A program made the position numbers and the translations under genes. A stretch of DNA of 64,000 nt, from assembly GCA_947585745.1 (NCBI GenBank), contig CANPXF010000005.1:39737-103736 (forward strand), given 5' to 3'. Within the stretch, counting starts at the first letter, position 1, and the number at the start of each line of letters is the position of its first letter. This document shows, in pieces, positions 51,915 to 60,728 of the stretch. Origin of the DNA: an uncultured Clostridia bacterium (GTDB lineage Bacteria; Bacillota; Clostridia; Oscillospirales; Acutalibacteraceae). The notes under the pieces are model-generated. The model did no database searches. It worked only from the letters and a program-made list of their open reading frames with translations, and had not been told where the DNA came from.

Positions 51915-51942
51915 GTCATTTTATTCTTGAAAGGAGAAAATT

Positions 51943-52722
51943 ATGAAATCTAAAAAATTAAAAATATTTTTATCTGTTCTATGTTTGGTATTGGCTTTTG
52001 TAATAGGATTTTTTGCAAGTCATATTACCTCGCTTTTCGGGGCAAACAACAATTTTGAAATTATAACGGGTACGGCTGTAGACTCTGACGAAATATTCGG
52101 TCAGCCTCCGTTTGACACATCAGGCGGTAATAATCATTTTATTAGCTATGCAGGAAATCAGGATAAAGACCTTATTGAAATGATATTTGATTTTGACGTT
52201 ATGTGTAAAGGAAATAATATAAAGGAAATAACCTACACGGCAAATTATGCAAAATTTTCTATAAACGATACCTATTATAAGGATATAAAAATTAATGGAC
52301 GCGACAGAGAAAACGGAGTGGGAAAGATTTGCAGTTCATTCACGGTTGACTATGATAACCAGCCTAAATGGGGAGAATGTGAGGACAGCACACATCCCGT
52401 TAATCTTTTAATCAGCGTTAAATCTACTGATTCCGATAATGTGGGAAGCCTGATGCTTGATGAAGAAATAGATAAGTATTGGAATTATACTATGAATAAA
52501 TCAGCGGGGAGAGAATACGATAAGGATTTTGATATTAAAAAGTATTCCGTAAAAAACAGTCTTGAATATTTATATGAGGAAATGTTTTACGGAACTAATG
52601 TGGAAGTTGAAGTTACTTATAGTGACGGAAGTGTAGAAAGCAAGAAAATAGAAATTAGCTACGACCCTAAAAAATCTTCTTATAAGACTTTTAAACCATA
52701 TGTAACTTATAATATAGATTGA
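51943..52722 (+). CDS. membrane-anchored paralogue of the anti-sigma outer domain
   Basis: A 259-residue protein. A very short basic N-terminus and one helix (~8-28, or an uncleaved signal) anchor a domain that matches the outer part of the preceding protein: FDFDVMCKGNNIKEITYTANYAKFSIN corresponds in broken form to its FGVCCAGKHISKVTYTSNY, and the end VEVTYSDGSVESKKIEISYD with SSYKTFKP is nearly the same. It lacks the cytoplasmic sigma-binding part. Function unknown; it may compete for or share the signal sensed by its neighbour. AAAGGAG precedes the ATG. Confidence 0.72.
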   Translation: MKSKKLKIFLSVLCLVLAFVIGFFASHITSLFGANNNFEIITGTAVDSDEIFGQPPFDTSGGNNHFISYAGNQDKDLIEMIFDFDVMCKGNNIKEITYTANYAKFSINDTYYKDIKINGRDRENGVGKICSSFTVDYDNQPKWGECEDSTHPVNLLISVKSTDSDNVGSLMLDEEIDKYWNYTMNKSAGREYDKDFDIKKYSVKNSLEYLYEEMFYGTNVEVEVTYSDGSVESKKIEISYDPKKSSYKTFKPYVTYNID

Positions 52723-52748
52723 TGCCTCCTTTCTATATATCCTTTCCC

Positions 52749-52780
52749 AAAAGGGCTGTCGCAAATGCGACAGCCCTTTT
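52749..52780. terminator. bidirectional terminator between the paralogue and hisF
   Basis: A 14-bp perfect stem, AAAAGGGCTGTCGC (52749-52762) with its complement (52767-52780), around AAAT, A-run left and T-run right. Confidence 0.87.
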
Positions 52781-52792
52781 ACCGTAATTTAA

Positions 52793-53548
52793 TTACAATC
52801 TTACGGATATACCCTTTTCATCAAGATATTTTTTAAGCTTTGGTATCGGTATTTCTCCAAAATGAAACAGCGACGCCGCTAAAACCGCGTCCGCCTTGCC
52901 TTGTGTAAATGCGTCATAGAAATGTTCTAACGCTCCTGCGCCCCCGCTTGCGATTACGGGAATATTGACCTTTTCTGAAATCGATTTGGTAAGCTCTAAA
53001 TCATAGCCTTTCTTCTGACCGTCTTCGTCCATACTTGTAAGCAGTATTTCGCCTGCTCCGCGTTTTTCACATTCAACCGCCCATTCGACCGCGTCAATTC
53101 CCATAGGTACTCTTCCGCCGTTGATATAAACCTCCCAGCTTTCTCCATTTCGCTTTGCGTCGATTGCGGTTACAACGCACTGGCTTCCGAACTTTGCCGA
53201 CGCCTCGTTTATAAGGTTTGGACGTTTAATTGCGGCGCTGTTAACGCTGACTTTATCCGCGCCTGCTCTTAGAATTTCATTAAAATCGTCAACGCTTCTT
53301 ATTCCGCCGCCAACGGTAAACGGAATAAAAATCGTATTCGCAACCTTTTGTACCATATCAACAACTATGTTTCTTGAATCGCTTGACGCGGTAATGTCGA
53401 GAAAGACAAGCTCGTCAGCTCCCTGTTTATCATATTGCTTTGCGCACTCGACAGGGTCGCCCGCGTCAATAAGATTAACAAAGCTCATTCCCTTGACAAC
53501 TCTGCCGTTCTTAACGTCAAGGCAGGGTATAATTCTTTTTGCGTACAT
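52793..53548 (-). CDS. hisF: imidazole glycerol phosphate synthase, cyclase subunit HisF
   Basis: Forms imidazole glycerol phosphate and AICAR from PRFAR and ammonia supplied by HisH. 251 residues in a (beta/alpha)8 barrel. Catalytic Asp11 lies in [16 protein letters not shown]; the second catalytic Asp is in [27 protein letters not shown] and [13 protein letters not shown] are the phosphate sites. It starts 2 bases after the hisH stop. Confidence 0.97.
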   Translation of the reverse strand: MYAKRIIPCLDVKNGRVVKGMSFVNLIDAGDPVECAKQYDKQGADELVFLDITASSDSRNIVVDMVQKVANTIFIPFTVGGGIRSVDDFNEILRAGADKVSVNSAAIKRPNLINEASAKFGSQCVVTAIDAKRNGESWEVYINGGRVPMGIDAVEWAVECEKRGAGEILLTSMDEDGQKKGYDLELTKSISEKVNIPVIASGGAGALEHFYDAFTQGKADAVLAASLFHFGEIPIPKLKKYLDEKGISVRL

Positions 53549-53550
53549 AT

Positions 53551-54168
53551 CTATTTAACCTCACACATTTCTACAAAATTTTTAAGCATTCTAAGTCCCG
53601 TTTCACCGCTCTTTTCAGGGTGGAATTGTGTAGCCGTTACATTATTAAAGCTTACTGACGCGTCTATTGTAACTCCGTATTCGGTCTGTGAGCTGACAAT
53701 ATTTCTGTCCTCGGCGTTAAGATAGTATGAATGAACGAAATAAACATGGGAGTTGTCTTCTATTCCTTTAAAAATGCCGTCTTTTTTCAATATTTTCAAG
53801 CTGTTCCAGCCCATATGCGGAATTTTTAAATTCGCTTTGTTCGGTATTCTTCTTATTTTACCTTTAAATATCGACAGCCCGTTTATATTTTCGCTTTCTT
53901 CACTGCCCTCAAAAAGCAACTGTAGTCCGACGCATATTCCCAAAAAGGGCTTGCCCGTATGAATAAACTCTTTTACTGTTTCTTTTATACCTAAATTTTC
54001 CATAGATTTCATACAGTCGCCGAATGAGCCCTGACCAGGCAGAATTGCGCCGTCGTTTGTCATTATTTCTTTTTTATCGTTTGTAACCTTACACTCACAG
54101 CCGATAAATTTAAGCGCTTTATAAACGCTTTGTATATTTCCCGCGCCGTAATCAATTATAGTAATCAT
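53551..54168 (-). CDS. hisH: imidazole glycerol phosphate synthase, glutaminase subunit HisH
   Basis: Class I glutamine amidotransferase that feeds ammonia to HisF. 205 residues; nucleophile Cys79 in [12 protein letters not shown] and the His-Glu pair in [11 protein letters not shown]. Only hisH and hisF are here; the rest of the histidine pathway is elsewhere except perhaps the HisJ-like phosphatase at 10820. Confidence 0.97.
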   Translation of the reverse strand: MITIIDYGAGNIQSVYKALKFIGCECKVTNDKKEIMTNDGAILPGQGSFGDCMKSMENLGIKETVKEFIHTGKPFLGICVGLQLLFEGSEESENINGLSIFKGKIRRIPNKANLKIPHMGWNSLKILKKDGIFKGIEDNSHVYFVHSYYLNAEDRNIVSSQTEYGVTIDASVSFNNVTATQFHPEKSGETGLRMLKNFVEMCEVK

Positions 54169-54203
54169 ATTTTACCTCATATTTTCATCATAAATTTAAA
54201 TTT

Positions 54204-54232
54204 ATTCTAACATATTAGCTAACATAACGCAA
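54204..54232 (-). promoter_or_regulatory. sigma-A-type promoter for hisH-hisF
   Basis: On the minus strand TTGCGT (54232-54227) and TAGAAT (54209-54204) are 17 bases apart. An inverted repeat ATAACGC/GCGTTAT (54224-54230 with 54243-54249) overlaps the -35 box and might be an operator. Confidence 0.58.
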
Positions 54233-54291
54233 GAAAATGATAGCGTTATTATTTAATCTTGCATAAATATTAATAATTTATTTAAAAACAG

Positions 54292-54320
54292 TTGAGTTTT
54301 GCAAGTTTAAGTGATAAAAT
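54292..54320 (+). promoter_or_regulatory. sigma-A-type promoter for the RpiR-cmk-plsC-ispH run
   Basis: TTGAGT (54292-54297) and TAAAAT (54315-54320) are 17 bases apart, 51 bases before the ATG at 54372. Confidence 0.65.
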
Positions 54321-54371
54321 GAATTTATTATTTTTAACAACAAATATTAATAAAAAGATGAGGAAGTAAAA

Positions 54372-55241
54372 ATGATAGAACATTTACTCTCAAGAATAGA
54401 AATGAATATGAATAACTTTTCCAAAGGTCAAAAGCGAATCGCAACCTTTATAGAGGAACATTATGACAGAGCCGCCTTTATGACCGCGTCAAAGCTTGGA
54501 AAAACCGTAGGCGTTTCCGAAAGCACAGTGGTGCGTTTCGCGACAGAACTCGGATATTCAGGTTATCCGAAGCTTCAAAAGGCTATGCAGGAAATGATTC
54601 GCGATAAGCTGACTTCCGTTCAGCGTATAGATGTGACTACCAACCGTATAGGAAACAATAATGTTTTAGATTCTATTATGAATCAGGATATTGATAAAAT
54701 AAGGAGAACCTTAGAGGAAACCTCCCACAAGGATTTTGAATCAGCGGTTAAATCAATAGTAAACGCTCGCAGAATTTTCATTTTCGGGGTGCGCTCGACC
54801 GCGTCGCTTGCGCAGTTTCTCGGATATTATTTCGGACTTATTTTTGATAATGTGCGGGTTATTACCGATACGTCAAAAACCCATACCTACGAACAGCTTT
54901 TCCGTATCGGAAAGGGAGATGTTATGATTGGAATCAGCTTTCCGCGATACAGCACAATGGCGGTTGATTCTATGATGCTTGCGCGTGAACGCGGGGCAAA
55001 TGTTATCGCAATTACAGACAGTATGGTTTCTCCTCTTGTTTCCACCTCCGACGAGGTTTTAATCGCGCGCAGTGATATGGCGTCGGTTGTCGATTCATTG
55101 GTGGCGCCTTTAAGCCTTATTAACGCGCTTATTGTAGCGACCGTTCTCGAAAAAAAGGACGAGGTAACCGAAACATTCAAAGAACTTGAAAAGGTGTGGA
55201 ATCATCAGGGCGTTTACGATACCCGCAATCAGAATTTTTAA
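54372..55241 (+). CDS. MurR/RpiR-family transcriptional regulator
   Basis: A 289-residue regulator. The N-terminal HTH_6 domain (FSKGQKRIATFIEEHYDRAA, VGVSESTVVRFATELGYSGY) is followed by a SIS sugar-phosphate-binding domain at ~125-265 (IFIFGVRSTASLAQFLGYYF, GDVMIGISFPRYSTMAVDSM). Family members sense phosphosugars. No sugar-use genes sit beside it; instead it begins a housekeeping run, so its targets are not evident. Confidence 0.92.
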   Translation: MIEHLLSRIEMNMNNFSKGQKRIATFIEEHYDRAAFMTASKLGKTVGVSESTVVRFATELGYSGYPKLQKAMQEMIRDKLTSVQRIDVTTNRIGNNNVLDSIMNQDIDKIRRTLEETSHKDFESAVKSIVNARRIFIFGVRSTASLAQFLGYYFGLIFDNVRVITDTSKTHTYEQLFRIGKGDVMIGISFPRYSTMAVDSMMLARERGANVIAITDSMVSPLVSTSDEVLIARSDMASVVDSLVAPLSLINALIVATVLEKKDEVTETFKELEKVWNHQGVYDTRNQNF

Positions 55242-55244
55242 TTT

Positions 55245-56474
55245 ATGAATAAGATAATAATTGCAGGCGGAGGAGCCTCGGGCTTAATGGCGGCAGGATT
55301 TGCGTCTATGTATAATGCTGATGTTACGGTTTTTGAAAAAATGCCACGGGTAGGCAGAAAGCTTATGATTACGGGAAAGGGAAGATGCAATCTCTGCAAT
55401 GCTTGTGATATAGAAACCTTTATGCACAATGTTCCCGTAAACAATAAATTCCTATACAGCGCAATCAATAACTTTCCGCCGTTTGAGATTATAGATTTTT
55501 TTGAACAGCAGGGATTAAAAACTAAAATTGAACGCGGAAACCGTGTGTTTCCCGCGTCTGATAAGGCGGTTGACGTTGTAGATATAATGCGCCGTTTCGC
55601 TGTAAAAAATGGGGCGAAAATTATAAATAAAACCGTTGATGAGATAATTGCGGAAAACGGCGTTGTAAAGGCTGTTAAAGCGGACGGTAAGGTGTATGAT
55701 TGTAAAAGTGTTATTCTTGCGACAGGAGGGGCAAGCTATCCCCGCACGGGAACGACAGGCGACGGATATAAATTTGCCCGAAAACTCGGACATACTATTG
55801 TCGAGCCCAAGCCCTCGCTCATTCCGCTTGAAAGCGCTGACGGCGACTGTAAAAAGCTTCAGGGGCTTTCCCTGAAAAATGTCGGACTAAAGGTTACCGA
55901 TAAAAACGGAAAGACGGTCTTTGAGGATTTCGGTGAAATGCTCTTTACTCATTTCGGCATATCGGGACCAATGGTTCTTTCCGCAAGCTGTAATATGCGT
56001 AATTATTCTCTTAAATACACGGCTCATATTGATTTGAAGCCTGCGCTGAATTACGAACAGCTTGACATTCGTATTCAGCGCGATTTAAAGGAAAATATTA
56101 ACAGAAGTGTGTCAAATTCCCTCTCAAAACTATTGCCACGAAAGCTTATTCCTGTTATACTTAACAGGTGGGGGATTGACGACTGTAAGAAGTGTAATAA
56201 GGTTACAAAAGAAGAGCGCAATTCTCTCAAAAATATTTTAAAGGATTTTTCTGTGGAAATTACAAAACCGCGTCCGATTAGTGAAGCAATAATTACCTCG
56301 GGCGGAGTTAAGGTGAGTGAAATTAATCCTAAAACTATGGAAAGTAAAATTGTAAAAAATCTTTATTTTTCAGGCGAGATAATTGACGTTGACGCTTATA
56401 CGGGCGGTTTTAATCTAATCATAGCGTGGGCTACGGGCAGACTTGCGGGAGAAAATGCCGCGCTTTCTGATTAA
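55245..56474 (+). CDS. BaiN/HI0933-type flavoprotein (NAD(P)/FAD-dependent oxidoreductase)
   Basis: A 409-residue flavoprotein. FAD-binding GGGASGLMAAGFASM at the N-terminus, TGKGRCNLCNA, LATGGASYPRTGTTGDGY, and the C-terminal SGEIIDVDAYTGGFNLIIAW with GRLAGENAA. BaiN is linked to bile-acid dehydroxylation in Clostridium scindens, but the family is widespread in bacteria lacking that pathway and its usual reaction is unknown. It starts 3 bases after the RpiR gene. Confidence 0.9.
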   Translation: MNKIIIAGGGASGLMAAGFASMYNADVTVFEKMPRVGRKLMITGKGRCNLCNACDIETFMHNVPVNNKFLYSAINNFPPFEIIDFFEQQGLKTKIERGNRVFPASDKAVDVVDIMRRFAVKNGAKIINKTVDEIIAENGVVKAVKADGKVYDCKSVILATGGASYPRTGTTGDGYKFARKLGHTIVEPKPSLIPLESADGDCKKLQGLSLKNVGLKVTDKNGKTVFEDFGEMLFTHFGISGPMVLSASCNMRNYSLKYTAHIDLKPALNYEQLDIRIQRDLKENINRSVSNSLSKLLPRKLIPVILNRWGIDDCKKCNKVTKEERNSLKNILKDFSVEITKPRPISEAIITSGGVKVSEINPKTMESKIVKNLYFSGEIIDVDAYTGGFNLIIAWATGRLAGENAALSD

Positions 56475-56498
56475 CTATTTCATAAAAAGGGGTAAAAT

Positions 56499-57167
56499 AT
56501 GTCTATAGCGATTGCAATTGACGGACCTGCGGGAGCAGGAAAAAGTACAATTTCAAAGTCCGCGGCGAAAAAGCTCGGATTTATTTATATTGATACGGGA
56601 GCGCTTTACCGAACGGTTGGACTTGCGGCAACGCGCGCGAATGTTGAGCCTGTTGAGGGAAAAGAAGTTGACGAGCTCCTCTCGAAAATTAATGTTGAGC
56701 TTACCTTTAACGATAAGGGAGAACAAATCGTTCTTTTGGACAAAGAAGACGTGTCGGGACTTATCCGCACGCCTGAGGCTTCAATGACCGCGTCTAAAAT
56801 TTCCGCTATACCGTCAGTCCGCGCTTACCTTTTGGACTTACAGCGTAATATGGCAAAGAAAGACAACGTCATAATGGACGGAAGAGATATAGGAACGGTT
56901 GTACTTCCAAACGCCGACGTTAAAATCTTCTTGACGGCAACTCCCGAGGCGAGAGCCGAAAGGCGCTATAAAGAACTTATTGAAAAGGGTATGGATGTTA
57001 AATACGAGGATATATTAAACGACGTCAAAACCCGTGATTATAATGATTCTCACAGAGAAATTGCTCCGCTTAAACAGGCAGACGACGCTGTTTTGGCGGA
57101 TACAACTGAAATTGGTTTACAGGAAAGTATAGATTTAATTATTAAAATTATCAAGGAACACAGCTAA
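56499..57167 (+). CDS. cmk: (d)CMP kinase
   Basis: Phosphorylates CMP and dCMP. 222 residues. P-loop GPAGAGKST at 9-17, IDTGALYRTVGLAA, NVIMDGRDIGTVVLPNADVK and the lid SPEARAERRYKEL-type segment (TPEARAERRYKEL here). The last base of its stop is shared with the ATG of plsC. Confidence 0.96.
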   Translation: MSIAIAIDGPAGAGKSTISKSAAKKLGFIYIDTGALYRTVGLAATRANVEPVEGKEVDELLSKINVELTFNDKGEQIVLLDKEDVSGLIRTPEASMTASKISAIPSVRAYLLDLQRNMAKKDNVIMDGRDIGTVVLPNADVKIFLTATPEARAERRYKELIEKGMDVKYEDILNDVKTRDYNDSHREIAPLKQADDAVLADTTEIGLQESIDLIIKIIKEHS

Positions 57168-57796
57168 TGGCACAATCAAAATTGCTCTATTCGGTAGGAC
57201 GTGTAGTCTGCGCGCCTATTATGAAGTTATTTTATCGTTATAAGGTTATTAACAAGGGTAATATCCCAAACGACGGTAAAGGCTATATTATAGCCTCAAA
57301 TCATATTTCATTTTCAGACCCTGTTCTTCTGGGCTTGGGACAGAAACGCCGCCTTAATTTTATGGCTAAGGACGAGCTTTTTAAAAATAAGTTTTTTTCT
57401 TTTCTTATTCGTCATCTCGGAGCATTCCCCGTGAAGAGGGGAGCGGGAGACGGAAAAGCAATTAAGAACGGCGAGGACATTATTAACGAAGGAAATTTGA
57501 TGACTATATTTATCGAGGGCGGAAGAAGCAAAACGGGTGAGCTTATGCGTCCGAGAAGCGGTTTTGCCGTAATTGCACAGCAGACCGGCGCGCCTGTTGT
57601 CCCTGCTTGCATTACAAAGGCAGGAAAGGGAAAATGTTTCTCTAAAAGAATTATACATTTTTCTGACCCTATCAGCGTAGAAGAGTTAGGTCTTGATTCA
57701 ATTGACCGCCACGCTTTAAAAAAGGCGAGCGCGATTGTTATGGACAGGATTAAAGAAATGAGAGAGAACGATTTAGATGAGTATTCAAGTTGCTAA
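57167..57796 (+). CDS. plsC: 1-acyl-glycerol-3-phosphate acyltransferase
   Basis: Adds the second fatty acid in phosphatidic acid synthesis at the membrane. 209 residues with the acyltransferase motifs NHISFSDP (His and Asp of NHx4D), FMAKDELFKN, FPVKRGAG and FIEGGRSKTG (the more common EGTRS reads EGGRS), then PVVPACI. The cmk-plsC-ispH order is usual in clostridia. Confidence 0.93.
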   Translation: MAQSKLLYSVGRVVCAPIMKLFYRYKVINKGNIPNDGKGYIIASNHISFSDPVLLGLGQKRRLNFMAKDELFKNKFFSFLIRHLGAFPVKRGAGDGKAIKNGEDIINEGNLMTIFIEGGRSKTGELMRPRSGFAVIAQQTGAPVVPACITKAGKGKCFSKRIIHFSDPISVEELGLDSIDRHALKKASAIVMDRIKEMRENDLDEYSSC

Positions 57797-59957
57797 AACC
57801 GCGGGTTTTTGTTTTGGTGTAAATCGTGCGGTTGATATTGTGAACGATTTACTTGAAAAAGGCGAGAAGGTCTGCACGTTAGGACCTATTATTCACAATA
57901 TGGAAATGGTCGGGGAGCTTGAAAAACGAGGCTGTAACGCCGTAGACAGGATTGAAGACTGCCCGAAAGACGCAACTATAGTTATCCGTTCCCACGGAGT
58001 CGCAAAGAGCGTTATGGATAAGGTCGATGAGCTTTCGCTAAAATGTGTTGACGCAACCTGTCCGTTCGTTAAAAAAATACATAAAATAGTGACAGAAGCA
58101 GGGGAGAAAAATATCCCTGTTTTAATTGCGGGGAATAAAAATCATCCCGAAATTCAAGGTATTATAGGCCATTGCAGTTCAACTTGCTATACGTTTAATA
58201 ACGATGAAGAGCTTGTTGACCTCATCGCTAATATTCCAATAAAGAATAATGATGAAATTTTTGTAGTCGCACAAACAACTTTTTCAAAAAAAGAATGGAA
58301 AAAATGTTTAAAAACAGTAAAAAAGGTCTATACAAATGCGAAAATTTTTGATACAATATGTAAGGCTACATCTGAACGTCAAAAGGAAGCAGATCTGATT
58401 TCCGGCAATTCTGATTTAATGATAGTTATCGGCGACCGCCACAGCTCAAATACCGCAAAGCTTTACGATATTTGCAAAAGCAGGTGCGCCAATACCTGTT
58501 TGATTGAAACGGCAAAAGAGCTTGATAAAGATCTCGTTAGTAAATCTCGTTCAATCGGTGTAACTGCCGGCGCTTCGACACCGGCAAGGATTATAAAGGA
58601 GGTACTGGATACAATGAGTGAAGAAATTAAATCCAGCGAAACAGTTGCAGAAACTGAATCTTTTGAGGAGATGCTTGAGGAATCCCTCAAAAATTTAAAT
58701 ACTAACGAGAGGGTAAAAGGCACAGTCGTAAGCATAGCTCCTAATGAAGTTATTGTCGATGTCGGCAGAAAGCAATCGGGATTTATTCCCGCAGATGAGC
58801 TTTCAAGCGACCCGTCGGTAAAGCCTGAAGATGTTGTTAAGGTCGGCGATGAACTTGAACTTCTTATTATGAAGACTAACGATGTTGAAGGAACTATAAT
58901 GCTTTCAAAGCGCAGAGTAGACGCGCAAAAGGGCTGGGAAGAGCTGAAGGCTCTTGCCGAGTCAAACGAAGTGCTCACAGGTAAGGTTGTAAACGTTGTT
59001 AAAGGCGGCGTAATTGTTATATATAATGACAACCGCGTATTTATTCCCGCTTCTCAGGCTACAGCGTCACGAGATGACAGCCTTGAGGATTTAGTCGGAC
59101 AGGATGTGCAATTCAAGCTTATTGAGGCTTCACAGCGCGGACGAATGAAAAGGATTGTAGGCTCTATACGCGCGGTGCTTCGTGAACAGAGAGCGGCTCA
59201 AAAGGCAACCTTCTGGGAAAACTGCGAGGTCGGCAAGCATTATAAGGGCGTGGTTAAATCCATTACAAGCTACGGAGCCTTTGTCGATTTAGGCGGAGTA
59301 TTCGGAATGATTCATATTTCCGAGCTTAGCTGGACTCACATTAAAAATCCGTCAGAGGTTGTAAATATCGGCGACGAGGTTGACGTTTACATTAAGGAAA
59401 TTAACGAGGAAACTAAGAAAATTTCTCTTGGTTATAAAGACCCCGACGCTAATCCGTGGGAAATTCTCAGACGCGACTATCCTGTTGATACGGTTGTTGA
59501 CGCTACAATTGTCGGCTTGACATCATTCGGCGCATTTGCCAATGTAATCCCGGGTATAGACGGTCTTATACATATTTCTCAAATCGCAAATCAGAGAATT
59601 AACAAACCCGAGGATGTTCTTTCAATAGGCGAAAAGGTTAAGGCTAAGATTATCGCTATTGACTTTGATAAAAAACGTGTAAGTCTTTCAATTCGCGCGC
59701 TTCTTCCCGTTGAAGAGGCTCCTGCTCCGTCAGAGCCTGACGAGGAGGTTGTGGCATCTACAGGTGAAGAAGAGGTGGTAGCGTCCACAGAAACGCCTGT
59801 TGACAAACCCGTTTCTCCAAAGGTCGAGGAGTCTGCTGAAACAGAGGAAACACCCGAAACAGAGGCGGTTGCTGAAGTTGAAGAAGCTATTGAACCCGAA
59901 GAAACCGCCGAAGTTGAAGAAGCAAAATCTGAAGAAACTTCCGTTGAGGAAGAATAA
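57777..59957 (+). CDS. ispH: IspH (HMBPP reductase) fused to S1 RNA-binding domains
   Basis: A 726-residue fusion. Residues 1-~283 are 4-hydroxy-3-methylbut-2-enyl diphosphate reductase, the last step of the MEP isoprenoid pathway; the iron-sulfur ligands are Cys12, Cys95 and Cys195 (FCFGVNRAVD, DATCPFVKK, TICKATSERQ). Residues ~310-655 hold four S1 domains like ribosomal protein S1 (VKGTVVSIAPNEVIVDVG, YKGVVKSITSYGAFVDLG, VDATIVGLTSFGAFANV). The tail is a Glu/Val/Thr-rich low-complexity stretch. It overlaps plsC by 20 bases. This fusion is known in clostridia and may supply the S1 function. Confidence 0.95.
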   Translation: MSIQVAKTAGFCFGVNRAVDIVNDLLEKGEKVCTLGPIIHNMEMVGELEKRGCNAVDRIEDCPKDATIVIRSHGVAKSVMDKVDELSLKCVDATCPFVKKIHKIVTEAGEKNIPVLIAGNKNHPEIQGIIGHCSSTCYTFNNDEELVDLIANIPIKNNDEIFVVAQTTFSKKEWKKCLKTVKKVYTNAKIFDTICKATSERQKEADLISGNSDLMIVIGDRHSSNTAKLYDICKSRCANTCLIETAKELDKDLVSKSRSIGVTAGASTPARIIKEVLDTMSEEIKSSETVAETESFEEMLEESLKNLNTNERVKGTVVSIAPNEVIVDVGRKQSGFIPADELSSDPSVKPEDVVKVGDELELLIMKTNDVEGTIMLSKRRVDAQKGWEELKALAESNEVLTGKVVNVVKGGVIVIYNDNRVFIPASQATASRDDSLEDLVGQDVQFKLIEASQRGRMKRIVGSIRAVLREQRAAQKATFWENCEVGKHYKGVVKSITSYGAFVDLGGVFGMIHISELSWTHIKNPSEVVNIGDEVDVYIKEINEETKKISLGYKDPDANPWEILRRDYPVDTVVDATIVGLTSFGAFANVIPGIDGLIHISQIANQRINKPEDVLSIGEKVKAKIIAIDFDKKRVSLSIRALLPVEEAPAPSEPDEEVVASTGEEEVVASTETPVDKPVSPKVEESAETEETPETEAVAEVEEAIEPEETAEVEEAKSEETSVEEE

Positions 59958-59972
59958 AGTATTAATTAAATA

Positions 59973-60010
59973 AAATGAGAGATGACCTATTAAAGTCATC
60001 TCTCATTTTT
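59973..60010. terminator. bidirectional terminator between ispH-S1 and thrH
   Basis: A 14-bp stem (59973-59986 with 59995-60008) around 8 bases, with T-run on the right and A-run on the left, between converging genes. Confidence 0.83.
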
Positions 60011-60040
60011 ATGTATAAAATAATTTTTGTTTTAGCGCTT

Positions 60041-60640
60041 TTATAAAACCTTTTTAATAGCGTTTAGTAATTCATCATATGTTTCAAAAGCGGGAAGGTC
60101 GGGATTATCGGATTTAATCTTATCCGTACTCTTAAACAGGAAGCCCGCCTTGCTTGCTTTAATCATAGCGAGGTCGTTGTAGCTGTCACCGCTTGCTATT
60201 GTTTCGTAACCTATTGACTGTAACGCCTTGACTGTTGTGTATTTGGAATTTTCTATGCGCATTTTAAAGCCTGTAATCTCACCGCTGTCCGATACCTCTA
60301 AAGAGTTGCAGAAAATAGTCGGCCAGCCGAGCTTTTTCATAAGCGGAGACGCGAACTGAGTAAAAGTATCGCTTATTATAATAACCTGCGTAATACTGCG
60401 AAGCTCGTCCAAAAATTCCTTCGCACCTGGGATAGGGTCAATGGTTGCGATAACGTCTTGAATTTCTTTAAGACCGAGACCATGCTGTTTTAAAATATCA
60501 AGTCTGTAGTTCATAAGCTTGTTGTAATCTGGCTCATCGCGTGTAGTTTTTTTCAGTTCGGGAATTTTTGTCGCTTCGGCAAAAGCAATCCAAATTTCGG
60601 GAACGAGTACTCCCTCTAAATCCAAACATACAATATTCAT
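60041..60640 (-). CDS. thrH: ThrH-type phosphoserine phosphatase / homoserine phosphotransferase
   Basis: A 199-residue HAD enzyme close to Pseudomonas ThrH, which dephosphorylates phosphoserine and can move the phosphate to homoserine. The nucleophile motif is CLDLEGVLVPEIW (Asp7), with ISDTFTQF and the GDSYNDLAMIKAS metal motif. It therefore could serve serine synthesis. It has its own promoter. Confidence 0.92.
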   Translation of the reverse strand: MNIVCLDLEGVLVPEIWIAFAEATKIPELKKTTRDEPDYNKLMNYRLDILKQHGLGLKEIQDVIATIDPIPGAKEFLDELRSITQVIIISDTFTQFASPLMKKLGWPTIFCNSLEVSDSGEITGFKMRIENSKYTTVKALQSIGYETIASGDSYNDLAMIKASKAGFLFKSTDKIKSDNPDLPAFETYDELLNAIKKVL

Positions 60641-60675
60641 AAATTATTTTCCTCTCTGTTTTTAAATACCTTGTC

Positions 60676-60704
60676 AGTATATCACCATTTAACAATTTAG
60701 TCAA
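60676..60704 (-). promoter_or_regulatory. sigma-A-type promoter for thrH
   Basis: On the minus strand TTGACT (60704-60699) and TATACT (60681-60676) are 17 bases apart, 36 bases before the ATG at 60640. Confidence 0.7.
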
Positions 60705-60728
60705 GTAAAGTCTTTTAAGACAAGTTAA

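Noticed and set aside
58463..59032. Minus-strand frame of 189 codons opposite ispH-S1
   Set aside because: Antisense shadow of a conserved gene; Ser/Thr-rich composition reflects reverse-complemented codons.
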